NCBI GenBank assembly: GCA_037039925.1
Contig: JAXRKP010000033.1
Span: forward strand, 540,713-604,712
From: Doris montereyensis
Taxonomy: Eukaryota; Mollusca; Gastropoda; Nudibranchia; Dorididae
Direction: 5' to 3'
Length of the DNA stretch: 64,000 bases
A program made the translations under genes and the position numbers. Positions 57,185 through 64,000 of the stretch are shown piece by piece. Within the stretch, counting starts at the first letter, position 1; every line of letters starts with the position of its first letter. Below the pieces are notes generated by a model. The model did not search any database, was not told the origin of the DNA, and saw nothing but the letters and a program-made list of their open reading frames with translations.

Positions 57185-58880
57185 GGGTAGTCCTTCAATA
57201 CACTTTACAGTTTTGAGATCTTATAGTCCTTCAATACACTTTACAGTTTTGAGATCTTATAGTCCTTCAATACACTTTACAGTATTGAGATCTTATAGTC
57301 CTTCAATACACTTTACAGTTTTGAGATCTTATAGTCCTTCAATACACTTTACAGTTTTGAGATCTTATCGTCCTTCAATACACTTTACAGTTTTGAGATC
57401 TTATAGTCCTTCAATACACTTTACAGTTTTGAGATCTTATAGTCCTTCAATACACTTTACAGTTTTGAGATCTTATAGTCCTTCAATACACTTTACAGTT
57501 TTGAGATCTTATAGTCCTTCAATACACTTTACAGTTTTGAGATCTTATAGTCCTTCAATACACTTTACAGTTTTGAGATCTTATAGTCCTTCAATACACT
57601 TTACAGTTTTGAGATCTTATAGTCCTTCAATACACTTTACAGTTTTGAGATCTTATCGTCCTTCAATACACTTTACAGTTTTGAGATCTTATCGTCCTTC
57701 AATACACTTTACAGTTTTGAGATCTTATCGTCCTTCAATACACTTTACAGTTTTGAGATCTTATCGTCCTTCAATACACTTTACAGTTTTGAGATCTTAT
57801 AGTCCTTCAATACACTTTACAGTTTTGAGATCTTATAGTCCTTCAATACACTTTACAGTTTTGAGATCTTATAGTCCTTCAATACACTTTACAGTTTTGA
57901 GATCTTATAGTCCTTCAATACACTTTACAGTTTTGAGATCTTATAGTCCTTCAATACACTTTACAGTTTTGAGATCTTATCGTCCTTCAATATACTTTAC
58001 AGTTTTGAGATCTTATAGTCCTTCAATACACTTTACAGTTTTGAGATCTTATAGTCCTTCAATACACTTTACAGTTTTGAGATCTTATAGTCCTTCAATA
58101 CACTTTACAGTTTTGAGATCTTATAGTCCTTCAATACACTTTACAGTTTTGAGATCTTATAGTCCTTCAATACACTTTACAGTTTTGAGATCTTATAGTC
58201 CTTCTATACACTTTACAGTTTTGAGATCTTATAGTCCTTCAATACACTTTACAGTTTTGAGATCTTATAGTCCTTCAATACACTTTACAGTTTTGAGATC
58301 TTATAGTCCTTCTATACACTTTACAGTTTTGAGATCTTATAGTCCTTCAATACACTTTACAGTTTTGAGATCTTATCGTCCTTCAATACACTTTACAGTT
58401 TTGAGATCTTATAGTCCTTCAATACACTTTACAGTTTTGAGATCTTATAGTCCTTCAATACACTTAACAGTTTTGAGATCTTATAGTCCTTCAATACACT
58501 TTACAGTTTTGAGATCTTATAGTCCTTCAATACACTTTACAGTTTTGAGATCTTATAGTCCTTCAATACACTTTACAGTTTTGAGATCTTATAGTCCTTC
58601 AATACACTTTACAGTTTTGAGATCTTATCGTCTTTCAATACACTTTACAGTTTTGAGATCTTATAGTCCTTCAATACACTTTACAGTTTTGAGATCTTAT
58701 AGTCCTTCAATACACTTTACAGTTTTGAGATCTTATAGTCCTTCAATACACTTTACAGTTTTGAGATCTTATAGTCCTTCAATACACTTTACAATTTTGA
58801 GATCATATAGTCCTTCAATACACTATACAGTTTTGAGATCTCATAGTCCTTCAATACACTTTACAGTTTTGAGATCTTCC
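57185..58880 (+). repeat. 1.7-kb highly homogeneous 36-bp minisatellite
   Basis: About 47 copies of TAGTCCTTCAATACACTTTA then CAGTTTTGAGATCTTA. Most copies are identical, and the main variant is TATAG/TATCG. 36 bp is 12 codons with no stop in one + frame, giving a 600-residue frame (YSPSIHFTVLRS repeated). The strand opposes the host gene. Homogeneity implies recent expansion. Confidence 0.95.
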
Positions 58881-58964
58881 TTTACAAAGTCAAAACTTGG
58901 AAACAGTTTTATTCTTATTACAATCTTTGTCTCTTCTACACTGCTTCGTTTTTTAGATACAATT

Positions 58965-59470
58965 TGAGGGTGGGTTTTGGTTTTGGTTTTAGTTTTGGTT
59001 TGGGCTTGGGTTTGGATTTGAGTTTGAAATTAGATTTGGCTTGGAGTTTGGAATGGGTTTGGGTTTGGGTTTGAGTTTGGAATTGGGTTTGGGTTTGGAA
59101 TTGGGTTTGGGTTTGGAATTGGGTTTGGGTTTGAGTTTGAAATTGGGTTTGGGTTTGAGTTTGAAATTGGTTTTCGGTGTTATCTTGGGCTTGGGGCTTG
59201 TTTGGGCTTGGGTCTGGGTTGTGGCTTTGGTTTCGACTTGGATTGGGCTTGAGTTTGGGGTTGGACTTGAATTGGACTTGGGTTTGGGTTTGGATTTGGG
59301 TTTGGGGTTGGGTTTGAAATTGGGTTTAGGTTTGGGTTTGAAATTGGGATTGGGTTTCGGTTTGAAATTGAGTTTGGGTTTGGGTTTAAGTTTGGAATTG
59401 GGTTTGGGTATGGACTAGGGTTTGGGTTTGTTTGGGCTTGGGTCTGGGTTGTGGCTTTGGTTTCGACATG
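58965..59470 (+). repeat. TTTGGG-type hexamer-like array
   Basis: Variants of GGGTTT/GGGTTTGAGTTTGGAATT for ~500 bp. A larger unit beginning GGGCTTGGGTCTGGGTTGTG recurs at 59204 and 59437. Telomere-like in composition, but not the TTAGGG animal telomere repeat. Confidence 0.85.
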
Positions 59471-59504
59471 GATTGGACTTGTATTTGGGCTCTCTGTGTG
59501 TCTG

Positions 59505-59700
<196 letters not shown>

Positions 59701-59879
59701 CTCTTTCTTCCTTGTTCCCTCTTTTCTCGTTCTATTCATGTCTTCTTTTAATGTCCTTTTCTCTTTATCTCTTCGTTTATCCCTCTCCTTCTTCTCCCCA
59801 TCCTCTCTCTCCATCTCTCTTATGACTATTTTTAAAATGTTTGTATTTGTTAAGCTTTTCTTTTAATTATTTATCGTTA

Positions 59880-60110
59880 TTATGAGGCTTGTTCTGTTGA
59901 CGGAAATTGCGCGATGGGTCATTGCACCATAGGGCCCCTCTTGACACCATTAGTTCCGTTCAACATTGTTTCCTAGTTGTTTCCATGCCTTCCTTCGTTG
60001 CTGACGAAGGGTGGACCACCCGAAAATGTCTCTGTTCTATTTCGTTTTCTTTCTATTAGGTCTTTCATTACTGTTTTAAATTCCGCTTCACTAATTGTCG
60101 ATCTACCCTA
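59880..60110 (+). mobile_element. Interspersed repeat after a CT tract, copy 1 (hammerhead-like core)
   Basis: Shares an extended alignment with 60925-61085: CATTGYACC, GACACCATTRGTTCC, CAACATTGTTT and TTTCTATTNRCTAGGYCTTTC-like blocks. Both copies sit directly downstream of a CT microsatellite. At 60001-60030 it reads CTGACGA, a GGGTG/CACCC stem, then GAAAATGTC, resembling the catalytic core of Penelope-type hammerhead motifs. The family is unknown. Confidence 0.6.
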
Positions 60111-60756
60111 CAGCAGTTTTATTCCTTTTTATTGTTCTAAAAAAAAAATTGGATTGTCTAACATTCGAACAGCGAGCAGTTCCTGAGTAGAGAAACGATT
60201 ATCTTTCTTTGCTAAAAACTTCATGTAACCGATACCAGCTCTTCACATTTCCAATCTGCGTTCAGCAGGTTGTCATGATAAGCTTATGCTGTGTACGATC
60301 GGTTTACGGGGCCACATTCAAAATGTGAGATTTATTTTATTCCTAACATCATTCTGTTAAAAGAAAACCACTTCAAAAATCAATGGAAGCATTCCGTCGG
60401 GCTTATTGCAGGTGAGGTTGACGTTTTTGAATAATACTAATACTTTACGTATTGTGTTGGGTATTCTTCTGGTGTCAGATATCCGATTTGCACAGCTCTA
60501 TACAGTTATCTTTTGCGATATTCTTTCGTGGTTTTGGTTTATTGGTTTGTGCAGAGCGCACCTTCAGTTTCGTATACTCTGTTAGCAGCCCGAATGATTT
60601 TAGTTTCCGAAACCAAGCTTGGCCACGGTGGAATTGACGTCATCTCAGTGAGTCTGTTGGTCACATTCGCAGTCTCAAAGGCTTTGAGCTTTTTGCCTTT
60701 TTCGAGCTCCAAATGCATAAAGTGTGGGTTTAGAATCGCGGCCTCCTCTCTGTATT

Positions 60757-60906
<150 letters not shown>

Positions 60907-60924
60907 TAAAATTCTTTATTCTTT

Positions 60925-61085
60925 CTATCCGCCTGGATCGTTGCACCCTTGACCTCTCGGCACCATTGGTTCCAGCATTGTTTAGTTTTTTTCTTTGTCT
61001 TCTTGTTGCTGATGAAATGAAGGCCACCCAAAAAATAAATGTTTCTGCCCTGTCCCGTTTTCTATTCACTAGGCCTTTCATGTCT
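60925..61085 (+). mobile_element. Interspersed repeat after a CT tract, copy 2
   Basis: Homologue of 59880-60110. The CTGATGA word is kept at 61009, but the following stem and GAAA are eroded (GGCCACCCAAAAAA), so any ribozyme-like core is lost here. Confidence 0.6.
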
Positions 61086-61210
61086 ATTTGATATTTCTCT
61101 TTTAAAACTCATATGAGCTAGCTTACCCCTTTGGGAGGCATGTTCATTTCTATTTGACATTCCTCTTTTAAAACTCTCCTATCAGCTTACCCCTTTGGGA
61201 GGCATGTTCA
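61083..61210 (-). other. ~60-bp tandem duplication containing a splice donor
   Basis: Two copies (61083-61150 and 61143-61210) contain the same exon end and donor. On the - strand both read ATGCCTCCCAAAGGG|GTAAGC. The proximal copy is the end of the exon at 61191-61458. The distal copy offers a second identical donor about 60 nt on. Confidence 0.75.
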
Positions 61211-61458
61211 TGTTGTCTGTCTTAACCTCTGTGTCCTTGAGGGCGATCGGCCACAGTTTGAAGAGCAACGATGTGGTCAGGCCATCCTTTCGGTAGAGAT
61301 CAACGCCTCTGAGGGCATGGACAGGGGTGACTTCACACATGGCGTAGCGGGTATTGATGCAATAGGGCCGGTTGTCCTGTGTAAACAGGTCACTGTCGTA
61401 TCCATGTCTGGCCACGTGATGTTGCGTCACGTGACAGAATTCTTTCAGGGTTCCACAG
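61191..61458 (-). CDS. Exon of an unrecognised gene (Cys-containing segment)
   Basis: Acceptor TCACTCAG, donor AAAGGG|GTAAGC. One base, then 89 uninterrupted codons: CGTLKEFCHVTQHHVARHGY, then FTQDNRPYCINTRYAMCEVT, HALRGVDLYRKDG and ending TDNMNMPPKG. Four cysteines and no low complexity suggest a folded, possibly extracellular domain. I do not recognise the family. It is on the same strand as the NHS-like gene but resembles no NHS N-terminal exon, so it is probably a different gene. No partner exon was found. Confidence 0.6.
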
Positions 61459-61869
61459 CTGAGTGACACACACAAAAAATACAATGAAGTTCTGCCACAG
61501 ATGATCTGTGATTCACTGATTGGAATGCATTATAAACAAGACATTGACACACTAAGACAATGGCATACACACACAAAAAAAGACATTGGTATACACACAT
61601 AGGAAATATGCATACAAAAAGAAGACATTTGCAAAGAGAGTCATATAAAAAAAATAAGACATTGGCAAAAAAAAAAAGACAATGACATACAAAAAAAATA
61701 AGACATTGACATACATAAATAAGAGATTGGCATATAGACGACACTGTGTATATTTCTTAATTTGTTTCTGTGTTACGGGATCTGTTTAGATCTTTAGTTT
61801 ATGGCCTGTTTTTGTTTAGTTTGATAGAAGCTGCATACGTTAGATTTGATTTCATTTGATTTCATTTGA

Positions 61870-61999
<130 letters not shown>

Positions 62000-62024
62000 C
62001 AGACAGACAAACATTGCAGACCAC

Positions 62025-62482
<458 letters not shown>

Positions 62483-62845
62483 ACACAGATGAATGCATAA
62501 ATTGTTAATAATATTACATATACAATGAAGACTGCTAATAGGCTGACAAATGGCATATTACAAAACATTGAACACAAGACATTGGTATACACACACAGGA
62601 AATATGCATACAAAAAGAAGACATTACACACAAATAAGAGAGTCATATAAAAATAAGACACAAAAAAAAGACTGATATATAAAAATACACATGACATATA
62701 TAAATAAGAGATTGGCATATAGACGACATATATATTTCTTAATTTGTTTTCACAGGACTGTTTAGATCTTTAGTTTATGGCCTGTTTTTGTTTAGTTTTG
62801 TCTAATCTGCATACGTTAGATTTGATTTCATTTGATTTCACACAC

Positions 62846-63419
62846 AAAGAGATAGAGATATATAAATATATATCTAATATATAGCTATATATATCACACA
62901 GATATATATATAAATCATACAGACACAGACAGACACAGACAGACAAACATACGTGCAGACAGACACACACACACACATATAGATAGTATATATCATATAT
63001 ATAGAGAGATACACACACACAGACATATATATCATAGAGACACACACATAGAGAGATATATAGACATATAGATATATCCAGACACACAGATGAGAGAATA
63101 TAGAGACAGAGAGATATCTATAATATTATTAGAGGATACAGACACTACACAAAGAGACATACAGAGACAGAGAGAGATCCAGAGTAACAGGAGAGAGAGA
63201 AACAGCGAAATCAAGAGAGAGCGTTAATCTAGAAGAGAGACACACACAGAGACATAGAGAGAGAGAGCGACGCTAGAGATTAGATACATATTGGCTAACT
63301 TAGACACAGACACAGAAGATACACAGACAGACACAGAGACATAGATAGAGAGAGAGATGATGGCTTATATAAGAGTTGGACCAAGACAGAGACATAATAC
63401 AGTCATTGGATGTTGACAG

Positions 63420-63451
<32 letters not shown>

Positions 63452-64000
63452 GGTGGGCGGGGGTTGGGGCTGTCACAAATCCAGCGTGCGTTTACAAAAC
63501 TAGGAACACAAACCACAAACAGCGAAATCAACACACACAGGCACATATACCATCTAAAGTACTTTGAAGTCATTAAAATCCATTTGCGAGATCGCTAGCC
63601 ATTGAGATAAGTGGCATTGGCTATTGCAGAAGGGACAGACATACTGTACATATGGCAGTGGTCAGGATATTATCACCGAGATGATGGCTTACTATAAACT
63701 GACACACATATATGTTACAATAACATTGGAGCTGTTAACCTTCACTCCACGAGATGACGGCTTATTGTAAAGTGATTATTGCTACACATGCAGCTAACTA
63801 TAGTGGTAATCATTGTTTTGATGTAACAGAGTACGTTATATCGTAAATACACACCAGAGACATAATAGTATATAACAGTATATATAACAGTAGTCGTACA
63901 TATATTAATAGTATGGTGTCGTCACAGACATATATATATATATAACAGTAGTGGTAATGGGACAGTCGACACACTGTATATACACACAAATAGTAACCAA
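62846..64000. other. Low-complexity CA/GA/TA-rich DNA; no gene
   Basis: Mixed ATATAT, ACACAC and GAGA stretches with a recurring GAGATGATGGCTTA-like word (63354, 63678, 63753). No coding segment, RNA gene or transposon end is supported. Confidence 0.6.

Noticed and set aside
57165..58967. 600-residue open frame on + strand as a gene
   Set aside because: Pure 36-bp tandem repeat with no flanking coding sequence. The unit length divisible by three keeps the frame open.

Overview
The window is animal nuclear DNA. It has GT/AG-spliced genes with short exons, long introns packed with minisatellites and microsatellites, and degenerate LINEs, SINEs and TA-flanked inverted-repeat elements. There is no operon structure. 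The repeat style (very long GA/CT tracts, dozens of intronic minisatellites, tRNA-derived SINEs with a 'CTTGGGAAA'-type core) suggests a lophotrochozoan, perhaps a gastropod mollusc. That is inference from style, not proof.

Two genes can be identified. (1) On the + strand, 5464-20030, nine exons encode most of the site-2 protease MBTPS2, the intramembrane zinc metalloprotease that releases SREBP and ATF6. The HEIGH active site lies in exon 3 and a frame-broken 'LDG'-type motif in exon 9. The last ~35-40 codons were not found. (2) On the - strand, 56892-43577, at least six exons encode a Nance-Horan syndrome (NHS)/GUK-holder family actin regulator. Exons A, B, D and E are clean. The two large 3' exons (F and G) change reading frame several times, which means uncorrected assembly indels or decay. 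A further - strand exon with good splice sites (61191-61458) encodes a Cys-containing segment I do not recognise.

Layout: 1-5.3 kb holds microsatellites, LINE scraps, palindromic AGATCT-rich DNA and a SINE. 5.4-20 kb is MBTPS2 with large intronic arrays. 20-26.3 kb is almost entirely minisatellite, including 2.1 kb with long spurious ORFs and an inverted SINE pair. 26.8-41 kb is a transposon graveyard: three TA-flanked TIR elements, four LINE fragments and a dispersed repeat. 42.5-57 kb is a 39-bp array followed by the NHS-like gene, which has a LINE and further arrays in its introns. 57.2-58.9 kb is a very homogeneous 36-bp array. 59-64 kb is TTTGGG-like, CT/GA and duplicated low-complexity DNA around the unrecognised exon.

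The most interesting pattern is that several tandem duplications or arrays begin at, or contain, a splice site: the MBTPS2 exon 3 donor, exon 4 acceptor, exon 5 donor and exon 9 acceptor/coding sequence, the NHS exon G acceptor, and the donor of the 61-kb exon. I found no sign of a new enzymatic or defence system.
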